A stretch of DNA of 38,956 nucleotides from Sedimenticola sp. (GCA_027030425.1 JALVEW010000063.1:1-38956); one strand, 5' to 3'. Positions 25,173-33,972 are shown, counted from the first letter of the stretch. Notes: generated by a model from the letters alone, not told the origin. Numbers and translations are program-made.

Positions 25173-26227
25173 GTTGTTGTCCTCTGCAGTTCCCGCAGCA
25201 GTTGCTGCACGGGCGCGGACAGGCCGCGCATCTGATCTTCCCGTGGGTTATACCAGACCAGGGCATCCCCATCCAGCACCCGGCAACCCCCTTTTTTCAG
25301 CAGGATAAGGCGCGGATGAATCCACAGGTGGAAATGGCTGAAGCTATGGCGGCGCGGCTCCAGGCTGTGGATGCTTCGCGGCGTCCATGCCCGCTGGGCC
25401 AACCATTGGGCCGGATCTGCTTCTAAATCCAGCTCGGGAAAACTCCACAGGCCACCCCAGAGGCCCGTGGGCGGGCGTTTCTCCAGGAGCACTTCGCCGC
25501 GCACATTGCAGATCATGAGCATCTGCACGGAACGCTCGGGCAGATCCCGGCGCGGCCGGCGTCCCGGATAGTTGCCAACGCAGTCATGACAGCGGGCTTC
25601 GCACAGGGATTTCACGGGGCAGCCGTCACAGGCCGGACGGGTACGGGTGCAGACCGTAGCGCCCAGATCCATCATGGCCTGATTGTAGGCCGCCACCTCC
25701 TGATCTGGAGTAAGTGCCCGGGCAATACGCCACAACTCCTTCTGCACCCTTGCGTGTCCCGGCCAGCCTTCCACCCTGAACACCCGGGCCAGCACCCGCT
25801 TCACATTGCCGTCGAGGATGGCGTGCCTCTGCCCAAAAGCCAGGGAGAGTATGGCGCCGGCCGTGGATTCACCGATACCGGGCAGGGCCAGCACATCTTC
25901 GAATGTCTGGGGGAACTGGCCATCATGTACTTCCATTATCTGCCGGGCCGCCCTGTGCAGGTTGCGCGCCCGGGCGTAATAGCCCAGGCCGGACCAGTGG
26001 TGCAGCACCTGGTCGGGCTCGGCCGCCGCCAGGTCGGCCACCCTGGGGAAGGACGCCATGAAGCGCTGGTAATAGGGAATGACCGTATTCACCTGGGTCT
26101 GCTGCAGCATGATTTCTGATATCCACACGGCATAGGGGTCCGGCTGCTGCCAGGGCAGGTCCTTGCGGCCATGGCGCTCGAACCAGGCCAGTATCCGGGA
26201 GGCGAAATCCTGTGACTTGGTCTTCAT
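25169..26227 (-). CDS. mutY: Adenine DNA glycosylase MutY
   Basis: A 352-residue base-excision repair enzyme that removes adenine mispaired with 8-oxoguanine. The catalytic domain has '[16 protein letters not shown]', the helix-hairpin-helix '[11 protein letters not shown]' with the active-site Asp in 'ILDGNVKRV', and the iron-sulfur motif C-x6-C-x2-C-x5-C ('[17 protein letters not shown]'). The C-terminal half is a NUDIX-like 8-oxoG recognition domain. The start ATG 26227 gives the normal N-terminus; ATG 26260 is in frame but adds 11 atypical residues. A mobile-type element ends two bases before that upstream ATG, so the native promoter is displaced. Confidence 0.96.
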   Translation of the reverse strand: MKTKSQDFASRILAWFERHGRKDLPWQQPDPYAVWISEIMLQQTQVNTVIPYYQRFMASFPRVADLAAAEPDQVLHHWSGLGYYARARNLHRAARQIMEVHDGQFPQTFEDVLALPGIGESTAGAILSLAFGQRHAILDGNVKRVLARVFRVEGWPGHARVQKELWRIARALTPDQEVAAYNQAMMDLGATVCTRTRPACDGCPVKSLCEARCHDCVGNYPGRRPRRDLPERSVQMLMICNVRGEVLLEKRPPTGLWGGLWSFPELDLEADPAQWLAQRAWTPRSIHSLEPRRHSFSHFHLWIHPRLILLKKGGCRVLDGDALVWYNPREDQMRGLSAPVQQLLRELQRTTT

Positions 26228-26261
26228 AGACGAATGACGGGGAGAGACGGCAAGGCGCATC

Positions 26262-26504
26262 TTAGCCCAAATGTTTCGCGACGATCGTGCCGGGATCAGC
26301 GTTCAGGTGCGGATTTGCGATTGAATCAATAGCTCAAGCTATTGATGATTGAGCAAATACCGCGGATGGACGGCGAAACTGGTGCGAGGGCGCGTTCAGC
26401 GATGCCCGGTAACATTTCGTGCTTTAGATAATATTCCAGGATTATCCATGAAACACAGTAAACTGGAATACTTTTCCAGCGACCGGGTGAAATATTCGGG
26501 TTAG
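26262..26504. mobile_element. MITE-like element, copy 1 (243 bp, degraded left end)
   Basis: Highly similar, in opposite orientation, to 27779-28030. The right end is AAATATTCGGGTTAG; the left end is TTAGCCCAAATGTTTC with a short deletion next to it. An internal perfect palindrome (ATCAATAGCT, two bases, AGCTATTGAT) is shared by both copies. It encodes no protein, so it is a non-autonomous element. Confidence 0.8.
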
Positions 26505-26659
26505 CACCAGACAGGCGGCAGCCTGTGCCATTTCGCACACTCAGGGGCAGTTCAGGGCCTCAAGGACAAGATTCCGGGGTGATATTGACATATGTCGTGT
26601 TTACAGCTTTTTTCCTGCTGATAGCATGGCGCTCTCGCACAATATTGAAGGAGATAACC
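26505..26659 (+). promoter_or_regulatory. Leader of the copper chaperone gene
   Basis: The stretch between the element and the gene contains TTGACA at 26585-26590 that overlaps a 10-bp palindrome GACATATGTC (26587-26596), which could be a -35 plus operator. No good -10 is seen. Copper-dependent control is only a guess from the gene content. The ribosome site is AAGGAG at 26648-26653. Confidence 0.35.
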
Positions 26660-27136
26660 ATGTTCAAGCAACTGACTTCCGGACTTCTGCTCGGCCTGTT
26701 TCTCGCCAGCCCCGTTTTCTCGGGCACGGCCGCCGACGATATCCAGGTGATGGACCCCTGGGCCCGGGAAGTTCCCCCCGGTCTGACCACCAGCGCAGGT
26801 TTCCTCACCCTGCACAACAAGGGCAGCAAGGAACACAAGCTGGTTGCTGCGGAATCCCCGGCCACCGGCACGGTGGAACTGCATACCCACATCAATGACA
26901 ACGGCGTGATGCGCATGCGCCCCGTAAAAGACATTCCCGTGGCCGCTGGCGGCAAGACTGAACTCAAGCCCGGTGGTTACCACCTGATGCTGATGATGCT
27001 GAAGAAGCCCCTGAAATCCGGCGAGAAAATGCCCATCACCCTACAATTCGAAGATGGCAGCAAGAAGGAAATCCAGGCGGAAGTACGCCACTTCAGCATG
27101 GAAAAGGGCATGAAGCACATGAAGATGGATCACTGA
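26660..27136 (+). CDS. PCuAC-family periplasmic copper chaperone
   Basis: A 158-residue exported protein with a signal peptide (about residues 1-24). It fits the copper(I) motif of the family, H-x10-M-x21-H-x-M: H75, M86, H108 and M110. The C-terminus is rich in His and Met ('HFSMEKGMKHMKMDH'), a further copper-binding feature. PCuAC proteins bring Cu(I) to SCO and to the CuA site of cytochrome oxidase. It is followed 56 bp later by an SCO gene, so the pair forms a copper delivery unit. The longer open frame from 26525 is ignored because a strong ribosome site precedes ATG 26660. Confidence 0.93.
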   Translation: MFKQLTSGLLLGLFLASPVFSGTAADDIQVMDPWAREVPPGLTTSAGFLTLHNKGSKEHKLVAAESPATGTVELHTHINDNGVMRMRPVKDIPVAAGGKTELKPGGYHLMLMMLKKPLKSGEKMPITLQFEDGSKKEIQAEVRHFSMEKGMKHMKMDH

Positions 27137-27191
27137 ATTTCCAGTGGCAGGGACGCCGCAATCATCCACTCCACACCTGGCTCATGAACCC

Positions 27192-27782
27192 ATGAAACCT
27201 CTGTCCTGGTTCCTTCTGGCTTTGTTTCTCATGGCCGCCGACGCACAGGCTTGGTCCCTGTTCTCCGGCAGCGATAAAGAAGAGCGCTTTCCCGGCATGG
27301 GCGGCGATTTCACCCTGCGCAGCGCGGACGGGCCGGTTTCCCTGAAGGACTTTCGCGGCAAGCTGGTGCTCCTTTATTTCGGCTACACTTCCTGTCCCGA
27401 TGTCTGTCCCACCTCCCTGGGCGCACTGTCTTCCGCCCTGAAAAAGCTCCCGGACAAAGACATGGCCCAGATCCAGCCTCTGTTCATCAGCGTGGATCCG
27501 GATCGGGACGATGTGAACAAACTGAAGGACTATGCCCGCTATTTTCACCCAAGGATGATCGGCGCCACGGCGGATCTTCCCTACCTGGAAGACCTGGCGA
27601 AACGTTATGGCGCTTTTTTCCGCAAAGTGCCGGTAGAGGATTCAAACATCGGTTACGCCGTGGATCATTCCTCCACCATTTATGTCGTGAACAGGGATGG
27701 CAAGCTGGTGGACATGATCCAGCACGGCGGCTCGCCCAGGCGCATCCTGGAGCATATTCGCAAGGCGCTTCAGGAAGATTAA
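27192..27782 (+). CDS. Second SCO1/SenC-family copper protein
   Basis: A 196-residue thioredoxin-fold protein with signal peptide (1-20). 'YFGYTSCPDVCPTSLG' provides the CxxxC copper ligands (C68, C72) and 'YAVDHSS' the histidine (H159). It works with the PCuAC protein encoded just upstream in assembling the copper centre of respiratory oxidase. It is clearly paralogous to the SCO at 20072-20665 (same motif layout and length). Its TAA stop codon (27780-27782) lies inside the terminal inverted repeat of the neighbouring element, so the natural C-terminus may have been altered slightly. Confidence 0.94.
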   Translation: MKPLSWFLLALFLMAADAQAWSLFSGSDKEERFPGMGGDFTLRSADGPVSLKDFRGKLVLLYFGYTSCPDVCPTSLGALSSALKKLPDKDMAQIQPLFISVDPDRDDVNKLKDYARYFHPRMIGATADLPYLEDLAKRYGAFFRKVPVEDSNIGYAVDHSSTIYVVNRDGKLVDMIQHGGSPRRILEHIRKALQED

Positions 27783-28030
27783 CCCGAATATTTCACCCGG
27801 TCGCTGGAAAAATATTCCAGCTTACTGTATTCATGGAGAATTTTTGAATATTAGCTAAAGTACAATATGTAGCCGGGCATCGCTGAACGCGCCCTCGCAC
27901 CGGTCTCGCCGTTCATCTGCGGTATTTCCTCAATCATCAATAGCTTGAGCTATTGATTCAATCGCAAATCCGCACCTGAACGCCGATCCCGGTACGATCA
28001 TCGCGTTCCCGGGTGAAATATTCGGGTTAA
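27779..28030. mobile_element. MITE-like element, copy 2 (252 bp, perfect 22-bp terminal repeats)
   Basis: Both ends carry the same 22-bp inverted repeat, beginning TTAACCCGAATATTTC at 27779 and mirrored at 28009-28030. The inside holds the same palindrome as copy 1. No transposase is encoded. It has landed at the 3' ends of two convergent genes. Confidence 0.85.
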
Positions 28031-28789
28031 CTCCCAATCAGGGAAACTTCCCTCTCCCCTGGGGGAGCGGGCCAGGGTGAGAGGAGAGATGGAGCTTACG
28101 CTGCCACGGCACAAATAGCGCAGCAAGGGGCGGAGATTGAACAGGCACAGATCGGGACGGAAACTTTCCCGCCGCGCCGCCTTCTCTCTATGCACCCAGG
28201 CCGTGGCCATGCCCAGTTCCCGGGCCGGCAGCATGTCGCGCTCAAGATCGTCTCCCACATGCATCATCTGTTTGAAAGGCAGGCCGGACCAGTCCCGCAG
28301 GGCCTGAAAAAGCGCCGGATGGGGTTTGGCCGCTCCCACCTCCGCCGCTCCCAGGTTGAGATGAAAGCAGTCCCGCAGGGGCGTCTGTTCCACCTGGGCG
28401 TTGCCGTTGGTGACGGACACCAGCAGATAGTCCTGTTTCAGGCGGCCAAGAACGGGCAGCACATCCTCCCAGGGCGTCACCCGGTTGCGGGCGGATCTGA
28501 ATACCGCCGTGCCCTCCTCCGCCCGGCGCGGATCATAGCCGTATTCTTCCAGCAGCAGCGCCAGGGTGCGGCGGCGCACCAGGGTAAGGTCGTGGGAAAT
28601 CCCGGGATGGGCTTCCATGAAAGCCACGCGCCGTTCACGCATGTCCATGACAGACAGGTCACGGACGATGCGCGGCGCCTCCCACGCCAGCCATTCATAC
28701 AGTTCCTGCTCCGCCGCCATGATCACCGGCTTCATGGGCCACAGGGTGTCGTCCAGGTCGAAGCTGAGCAGGCGGATATGCCGGAACAT
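27998..28789 (-). CDS. HAD-family phosphatase (YigB-like) with repeat-derived C-terminus
   Basis: The N-terminus has the HAD motif I 'FDLDDTLW' (nucleophile D11, acid D13), motif II near 'LLVSVTNGNAQ', and the later motifs 'KPHPALF' (Lys) and 'MMHVGDDLERDMLPA' (acidic). YigB-type enzymes are small-substrate phosphatases, in E. coli involved in the riboflavin pathway; the substrate here is not shown. The core ends near residue 230. The last 30 or so residues ('SPLTLARSPRGEG' and on) are encoded by a REP-like repeat and the MITE end. The start overlaps the kinase gene stop (TGATG). Confidence 0.88.
   Translation of the reverse strand: MFRHIRLLSFDLDDTLWPMKPVIMAAEQELYEWLAWEAPRIVRDLSVMDMRERRVAFMEAHPGISHDLTLVRRRTLALLLEEYGYDPRRAEEGTAVFRSARNRVTPWEDVLPVLGRLKQDYLLVSVTNGNAQVEQTPLRDCFHLNLGAAEVGAAKPHPALFQALRDWSGLPFKQMMHVGDDLERDMLPARELGMATAWVHREKAARRESFRPDLCLFNLRPLLRYLCRGSVSSISPLTLARSPRGEGSFPDWELTRIFHPGTR
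28051..28084. repeat. REP-like palindromic repeat
   Basis: CCTCTCCCCTGGGGGAGCGG followed by CCAGGGTGAGAGG, a widespread proteobacterial intergenic repeat. A relative is at 33973-34007. Here it lies inside the 3' end of the HAD gene. Confidence 0.7.
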
Positions 28790-29772
28790 CAGAGGCGGGG
28801 CAGCACCCGGCGGGAAATGAAGTCTGCCAAGGGGGCAAGCTCCTGCTGCCGCTGCGCCACCTGGACGATATAGCCCAGGGTGCGGGGAATATCCTTCAGA
28901 TAACCGGGCTTGCCGTCACGATGATTCAGGCGGGCGAAAATGCCTGCCGCCTTGAGATGCCGCTGGGCGCCCATGAGATCGAACCAGCGCAGGAAATCCT
29001 TTTCCTGTTCCTCACGCATGACGCCGGACTGCACCGCCAGCTGGAAAAAGCCCCAGGCCCACTCGTCCACCTGCTGCTGTGGCCAGCTCACGTAACAGTC
29101 CCGCAGCAAGGACACGGCATCGTAGGTCACCGGGCCGCGCACGGCATCCTGGAAATCCAGCACCCCTGGCGCATGGGCCAGGCCGGTCATGAGATTGCGG
29201 GAATGATAGTCGCGGTGCACGAAGACCCGGGGCTGCTCCAGGGCGGCCTCCGCCAGCAGATCAAAAGTCTCTGCCAGCATCTGCTCCTCCCCCCTGTCCA
29301 GGGTCAGCCCCAGATGGGTGCCCAGCAGCCAGTCCCGGAACAGGGACATCTCCGTGAGCAGCAGCTCCCGGTCATAGTCCGGCAGGCCGGCGGGATCGAT
29401 GCAGGCCTGCATGCTCATCAGCGCCGCCAGGGCGTCACCATACAGACGCTCCACGCTGTCCTCGTTCAGGGCACCGAGATAATCCTGACCGCCCAGGTCC
29501 TCCAGCAGCAAGAAGCCCTGCTCCAAATCCTGCTCCAGCACCTCGGGCGCATGAACGCCAGCATCCCGCAGGCGGCGGGCCACGTCCACGAAGGGGGCGC
29601 AGTCTTCCTTTTCCGGCGGCGCATCCATGACGATGCGGGTGCCGCCATGGGCATCGGCAAGGCGGAAATAGCGGCGGAAACTGGCATCCTCGGAGGCAGG
29701 CTGAAGGGAAAAACCCCTCAGGCCACAGTCCGCGGTGAGCCATTTCTCCATGAGAGCTTGGCGATCTGACAT
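28789..29772 (-). CDS. amgK: AmgK-like aminoglycoside-phosphotransferase-fold sugar kinase
   Basis: A 327-residue kinase. The active site shows 'VFVHRDYHSRNLMT' (catalytic Asp of the HxDxxxxN motif) and 'VLDFQDAVRGPVTYDAVSLL' (metal-binding Asp). This layout, and divergence from lptD, match AmgK, the anomeric N-acetylmuramate/N-acetylglucosamine kinase of the cell-wall recycling bypass found next to lptD in Pseudomonas. In those genomes murU follows; here a HAD phosphatase follows instead and murU is not in the window. The name is therefore probable, not proved. Confidence 0.82.
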   Translation of the reverse strand: MSDRQALMEKWLTADCGLRGFSLQPASEDASFRRYFRLADAHGGTRIVMDAPPEKEDCAPFVDVARRLRDAGVHAPEVLEQDLEQGFLLLEDLGGQDYLGALNEDSVERLYGDALAALMSMQACIDPAGLPDYDRELLLTEMSLFRDWLLGTHLGLTLDRGEEQMLAETFDLLAEAALEQPRVFVHRDYHSRNLMTGLAHAPGVLDFQDAVRGPVTYDAVSLLRDCYVSWPQQQVDEWAWGFFQLAVQSGVMREEQEKDFLRWFDLMGAQRHLKAAGIFARLNHRDGKPGYLKDIPRTLGYIVQVAQRQQELAPLADFISRRVLPRL

Positions 29773-29922
29773 AGTTTTGTTGGTGCAAACATTGAATCAG
29801 GCGCCATTCTATGCGATTTTACCCGCGCCCGCGTGGAAACTACGAGCCAAGAAATCCAGAAAAAGTTGCAAAAATCTATTTTACCCACGCCCGCGTGGAA
29901 ACTACCGGAACGAACCGCCCTC
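29773..29922. promoter_or_regulatory. Divergent promoter region of amgK and lptD
   Basis: About 150 bp holding both promoters. Two copies of a 28-base repeat occupy the lptD side. 'GGAAAC' followed about 14 bp later by 'TCCAGA' (from 29836) is a loose match to a sigma-E promoter, a control known for lptD-surA in E. coli; weak evidence. Confidence 0.4.
29816..29905. CRISPR. Two-repeat CRISPR-like unit (possible remnant)
   Basis: Repeats of 28 bases at 29816-29843 and 29878-29905 differ at one position and are separated by a unique 34-base stretch. Each carries a short palindrome (CCACGC, two bases, GCGTGG in the second copy), and the reverse complement begins GTAGTTTCCACGC, similar in style to type I-E repeats. 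No cas gene is in the window, and two repeats are too few to be sure. They could instead be regulator sites. Confidence 0.35.
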
Positions 29923-32628
29923 GTGAAACCTTTCAAGATCATGCTCTACCCCCTGCTGCTTGGCGGCATGTTGTGCCATGGGGCGGTTTCCGCCACGGAA
30001 TACACCTGGGAATGCCGGGCAGCGGCCGACGGCCGCTCCTGGGAATGCGGCCCGGCGGGCAGCCTGCCGCCACTGCCGGAAAAGCCGCCGGTGACCGAGG
30101 AGACGCCCGCAGTGAAGGCATCCGGCGTCACAACCCAGCCCCTGCCGTCCCCTACCCTGCCACGGGCGGTCGAGGAACGTCAGCCTGCGCCTTCTCCTGC
30201 TGTAGAAAGGGAAGAAGTTACCCAACCCCCGGCCTCCGCGGCCCGGAACAAGGCTGCCACCCCAACAATACCGGCCGAAACCGCCACGCCAGGAGAACCC
30301 CTGCCGAAAGCCCAGGCAGCAACTCCCCAACCTGAGCCTGCGGAAGCAACAATAGCCGAACCTCCCGCCCAGACTGCGGCCATGGCCGAAAAACCGGAAC
30401 CGGAGCCAGAACCGCCTTCCCTGGACGATAAGGCCCCGGACATCTCCGCTTTCCCGGAAGGCATACTCCCAACCGGGGACTTCGCCCAGCTGCTGGACCA
30501 AGGCATGAACTGGCAGCAGTGTGGCCCGGCAACCCCGGCTCCGAGGCCATCAGTGTCGGGCGACAGCATCCTCATCGAAGCAGACAGCGCCACCGCCCTG
30601 CCGGAAGAGAACCTGGCCCATTTCCAGGGGAAGGTGGTCATCCGCCAGGGCGGCAACAGCCTGCATGCTGATGACCTGAAATACGACAACAACCGACGCA
30701 TCGTGCAGTCGGACGAACAGCTGCTGGTCCAGCTGAAAGATCTGCGGGTATTGGGAAGCAAGGCCTGGTTCGACCTGCAGAAGGAACAGGGCGCCATGGA
30801 GGAAGTCAGCTACCGCATTCCCAGCCGCAAGGCCCGGGGCGAGGCCAGCCTGCTGGAAATCCGCGACAGCAAACACAGCCATTACGAGAACATCAGCTAC
30901 ACCACCTGCCCCCCCGGCAACAAGGGCTTCCTCCTGTCCGCCGAGCGCATGGACATCGACCAGGAAAAGCAGATCGGCACCTTCCACGGGGCGAAACTGG
31001 CCTTTCTCGGCGTGCCGATATTCTACGCCCCCACCCTCACCCTGCCCCTGAGCGATCAGCGCAAGAGCGGCCTGCTGGTGCCCTCCCTGGGTTATTCCAG
31101 CCGCAACGGGCTGGACCTGACCCTGCCCTATTATTTCAACCTGGCGCCCAACTACGACGCCACCTTCATGCCCCGCCTGCTCAGCAAGCGCGGCCTGCTG
31201 CTGGGAGGTGAATTCCGCTTTCTCACCCCCAACAACAAAGGCGAGCTGTTTGGCGAGATTTTGCCGGACGACCGTGAATCCGACGACTACGGCGCCCGGG
31301 GCGCCATCCACGCCCGCAGCCACAGCAACCTGAATTTCCTCACCCAGGGACTGAGCGCCGATGTGGACATCAACTGGGTGTCCGATGACGACTACCTGGA
31401 CGACATGGGCCGCAGCCTGGCGGTGACCAGCACCCGGCATCTCCTCAGCCGTGCCGCCCTGAACTGGCGCCTGCCGGAATGGGACGCCATCGCCGAGATT
31501 CGCGACTACAACACCCTGGACAAGACCATCGCCCCGGAAGACCGCCCCTACAGCCTACTGCCCCGCCTGGCAGTGAACTGGACACATTTCCAGGGCGCCG
31601 CGGGGCTGGATTACAGCGTGAACGTGGAAATGAGCAGCTTCTACCGCGACGACAGCGTCACCGGCGCCCGCTTTGACCTGCTGCCGCGGGTTTCCCTGCC
31701 CCTGCGCAGGGACTGGGGCTTCCTCGAACCCGCCCTGTCCGGCCGCTATACCTCCTATGAACTGGACGACCAGCTGCCAGGTCTGGACAACAAGCCCGAC
31801 CGGGGCACCTGGAGTGCCAGCCTGGACGGAGGGCTGTTCTTCGACCGCGCCATGAACTGGTTCGGTCGCAGCATGATTCATACCCTGGAGCCGAGGATCT
31901 ACTATCTCTACACGCCCTATGTGAACCAGGACGATCTGCCCCTGTTCGATACCGGCCTGCTGGACTTCAGCTTCAACAACCTGTTCCGTGACAACAGATT
32001 CAACGGCCCGGATCGGGTCGGCGACGCCAACCAGCTGACCCTGGCCCTCACCAGCCGCATCCTTTCCGGAGCCAGCGGCAGGGAACTGCTCAATGCCAGC
32101 ATTGGTCAGATACTGTACTTCGACGACCGGCGCATCACCCTGGACGGCCAAGGGCCGGTACAAGACAGCAGCTCTTCCCTGGTGGCCGAGCTGTCCACGG
32201 GCATCTTCGAACACTGGATGCTGCGCGCCGGCCTGGAATACGATCCCAACGCCGATACCGGCCTGCAGCAGGGCCTGGCCATGGCCACCTACAGGGGTGA
32301 AGCCGGAGAGCGCCTCCATGCCTCCTGGCGGCTGCGCGAAGGCGTGCTGGAACAGACAGACCTGGCCGCCATCTGGCCCCTGAACGACAGGCTCAGCCTC
32401 ATCGGCCGCTGGTACTACTCCGTGGAGGAAAGCCATTCCCTGGAGACCGTGGCCGGCCTGGAATACGGCGATTGCTGCTGGCGTATCCGGGCCGTCTGGC
32501 GCCGCTATCTCGACAGTAACGGCGAAGCGTATAATGACACCGCCCTGCTGCAGCTGGAGCTCAATGGTCTGGGCAGACTGGGCAACAACATAGACAATTT
32601 CCTCGACCGGACGATATATGGTTACTGA
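29923..32628 (+). CDS. lptD: LPS-assembly outer-membrane protein LptD
   Basis: A 901-residue protein that inserts lipopolysaccharide in the outer leaflet with LptE. A signal peptide ('KPFKIMLYPLLLGGMLCHG') leads to an N-terminal cysteine pair ('TWEC', 'SWEC'), a linker of about 140 residues rich in Pro, Ala and Glu, the periplasmic OstA jelly roll (about 200-340, 'ADDLKYDNNRRIVQ'), and the beta-barrel. 'YTTCPPGNKGF' and the 'GDCCWRI' pair near the C-terminus supply the essential disulfide cysteines. The GTG 29923 start gives a proper signal peptide; ATG 29941 is the alternative, and the frame further upstream runs into the repeats. surA overlaps its 3' end by 11 bp. Confidence 0.95.
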   Translation: MKPFKIMLYPLLLGGMLCHGAVSATEYTWECRAAADGRSWECGPAGSLPPLPEKPPVTEETPAVKASGVTTQPLPSPTLPRAVEERQPAPSPAVEREEVTQPPASAARNKAATPTIPAETATPGEPLPKAQAATPQPEPAEATIAEPPAQTAAMAEKPEPEPEPPSLDDKAPDISAFPEGILPTGDFAQLLDQGMNWQQCGPATPAPRPSVSGDSILIEADSATALPEENLAHFQGKVVIRQGGNSLHADDLKYDNNRRIVQSDEQLLVQLKDLRVLGSKAWFDLQKEQGAMEEVSYRIPSRKARGEASLLEIRDSKHSHYENISYTTCPPGNKGFLLSAERMDIDQEKQIGTFHGAKLAFLGVPIFYAPTLTLPLSDQRKSGLLVPSLGYSSRNGLDLTLPYYFNLAPNYDATFMPRLLSKRGLLLGGEFRFLTPNNKGELFGEILPDDRESDDYGARGAIHARSHSNLNFLTQGLSADVDINWVSDDDYLDDMGRSLAVTSTRHLLSRAALNWRLPEWDAIAEIRDYNTLDKTIAPEDRPYSLLPRLAVNWTHFQGAAGLDYSVNVEMSSFYRDDSVTGARFDLLPRVSLPLRRDWGFLEPALSGRYTSYELDDQLPGLDNKPDRGTWSASLDGGLFFDRAMNWFGRSMIHTLEPRIYYLYTPYVNQDDLPLFDTGLLDFSFNNLFRDNRFNGPDRVGDANQLTLALTSRILSGASGRELLNASIGQILYFDDRRITLDGQGPVQDSSSSLVAELSTGIFEHWMLRAGLEYDPNADTGLQQGLAMATYRGEAGERLHASWRLREGVLEQTDLAAIWPLNDRLSLIGRWYYSVEESHSLETVAGLEYGDCCWRIRAVWRRYLDSNGEAYNDTALLQLELNGLGRLGNNIDNFLDRTIYGY

Positions 32629-33943
32629 CGATCTCTACCGGCGGCTGCAAGGCTGGCTGCCCTTCCTGCTCGCGCTCTTACTTCTGTCCCTGGGCAGCGG
32701 CATGGCCGCCGCCGAAACACAACTGCTGGACCGCATCATGGCCGTGGTCAACGACGACGTGGTGCTGCAGAGTGAACTGGACCAGGAAGTGCGCAGCATT
32801 GAGCAGAAGCTCGCTCAGGTCGGGGCCCCCGACATGCCTGGAAATGAAATCCGCAAGCAGGCACTGGAACGCCTCATCCTGGAGAAACTGCAGCTGGCCG
32901 AGGCGCGAAGAATCGGCGCCACCGTGGATGACGAAACCCTGCTCCTGGCCATGAACAACATCGCCAAGCAGAATGGCCTGAGCCTGGACGAGCTGGCGGC
33001 GGCCCTCCAGGAACAGGGCATGAGCATGGAAGAATACCGGGATGAACTGCGCAAGGAAATCACCCTGCAGCGTCTGCGCAACCGGGAAGTCATCAGCCGC
33101 ATCCAGGTGACCAAGGCGGAAGTGGACAACTACCTGGCCCATGCCGAGGAGAACCCCGGCGGGCGGGACGCCTACCATCTGCGCCATATCCTCATTGCCA
33201 CCCCTGACGGCGCCTCCAGCGAGGAAATCGCCGCCGCCAGGAAAAAGGCGGAAGACATTCTTCAGCGCCTGAAGAATGGCGAAGACTTTGCCACCCTGGC
33301 CACCCGCTATTCCGCCGGACAGCAGTCCCTGGAAGGCGGCGACCTGGGCTGGCTGGAGGCTGGCCAGGTGCCCACCCTGTTCATCAAGGATCTGGCCACC
33401 ATGGAAAAAGGCGAGGTGCGCGGACCCTACCAGGCCGCCAGCGGCTTTCACATCATCAAGCTGGAGGACTACAAGGGCGGCGACAAGAATATCATCCGGC
33501 AGACCCACGCCAGGCACATTCTCATCCGCACGGACGAGCTGACCTCGGACCAGGACGCGAAGAACCGCCTGGACCAGCTGTACCAGCGCATCAAGGGCGG
33601 CGAGGACTTTGCCACCCTGGCCCGCGCCCATTCCGACGACAAGGGTTCAGCCATCAAGGGCGGCGACCTGGGCTGGGTGAGTCCCGGTGACCTGGTGCCC
33701 AAGTTCGAGGAAGTCATGGACGCCCTGCCCATCAACGGCCTGAGCGAGCCCTTCCGCACCCAGTTCGGCTGGCATATCGTGCAGGTGCTGGAACGCCGGG
33801 ATCACGATGCCACGGAAGAGGTCAAGCGCGACAAGGCCAAGCTGGCCCTGCGCAAGCGCAAGGCCGACGAGGCCCTGCAGCTCTACCTGCGCAAGCTGCG
33901 GGATCAGGCTTTCGTGGAAATCCGCCTGGACAATGACTACTGA
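32618..33943 (+). CDS. surA: Periplasmic chaperone/peptidyl-prolyl isomerase SurA
   Basis: A 441-residue exported protein. Signal peptide about residues 1-32, then 'LLDRIMAVVNDDVVLQSEL', the SurA N-terminal chaperone domain. Two parvulin domains follow (about 183-285 and 295-395), each with 'RHILI' and 'GGDLGW' motifs, then a C-terminal helix. It escorts outer-membrane proteins, LptD included, across the periplasm, which explains the conserved lptD-surA pair. Start overlaps the lptD stop. Confidence 0.97.
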   Translation: MVTDDLYRRLQGWLPFLLALLLLSLGSGMAAAETQLLDRIMAVVNDDVVLQSELDQEVRSIEQKLAQVGAPDMPGNEIRKQALERLILEKLQLAEARRIGATVDDETLLLAMNNIAKQNGLSLDELAAALQEQGMSMEEYRDELRKEITLQRLRNREVISRIQVTKAEVDNYLAHAEENPGGRDAYHLRHILIATPDGASSEEIAAARKKAEDILQRLKNGEDFATLATRYSAGQQSLEGGDLGWLEAGQVPTLFIKDLATMEKGEVRGPYQAASGFHIIKLEDYKGGDKNIIRQTHARHILIRTDELTSDQDAKNRLDQLYQRIKGGEDFATLARAHSDDKGSAIKGGDLGWVSPGDLVPKFEEVMDALPINGLSEPFRTQFGWHIVQVLERRDHDATEEVKRDKAKLALRKRKADEALQLYLRKLRDQAFVEIRLDNDY

Positions 33944-33972
33944 CCTTCATGAGGGGTTTAGCCCCGAAAGTC

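Noticed and set aside
24892-25272. Leftward 126-residue frame overlapping yggX and mutY
   Set aside because: It is in another frame from YggX, which is recognised along its entire length.
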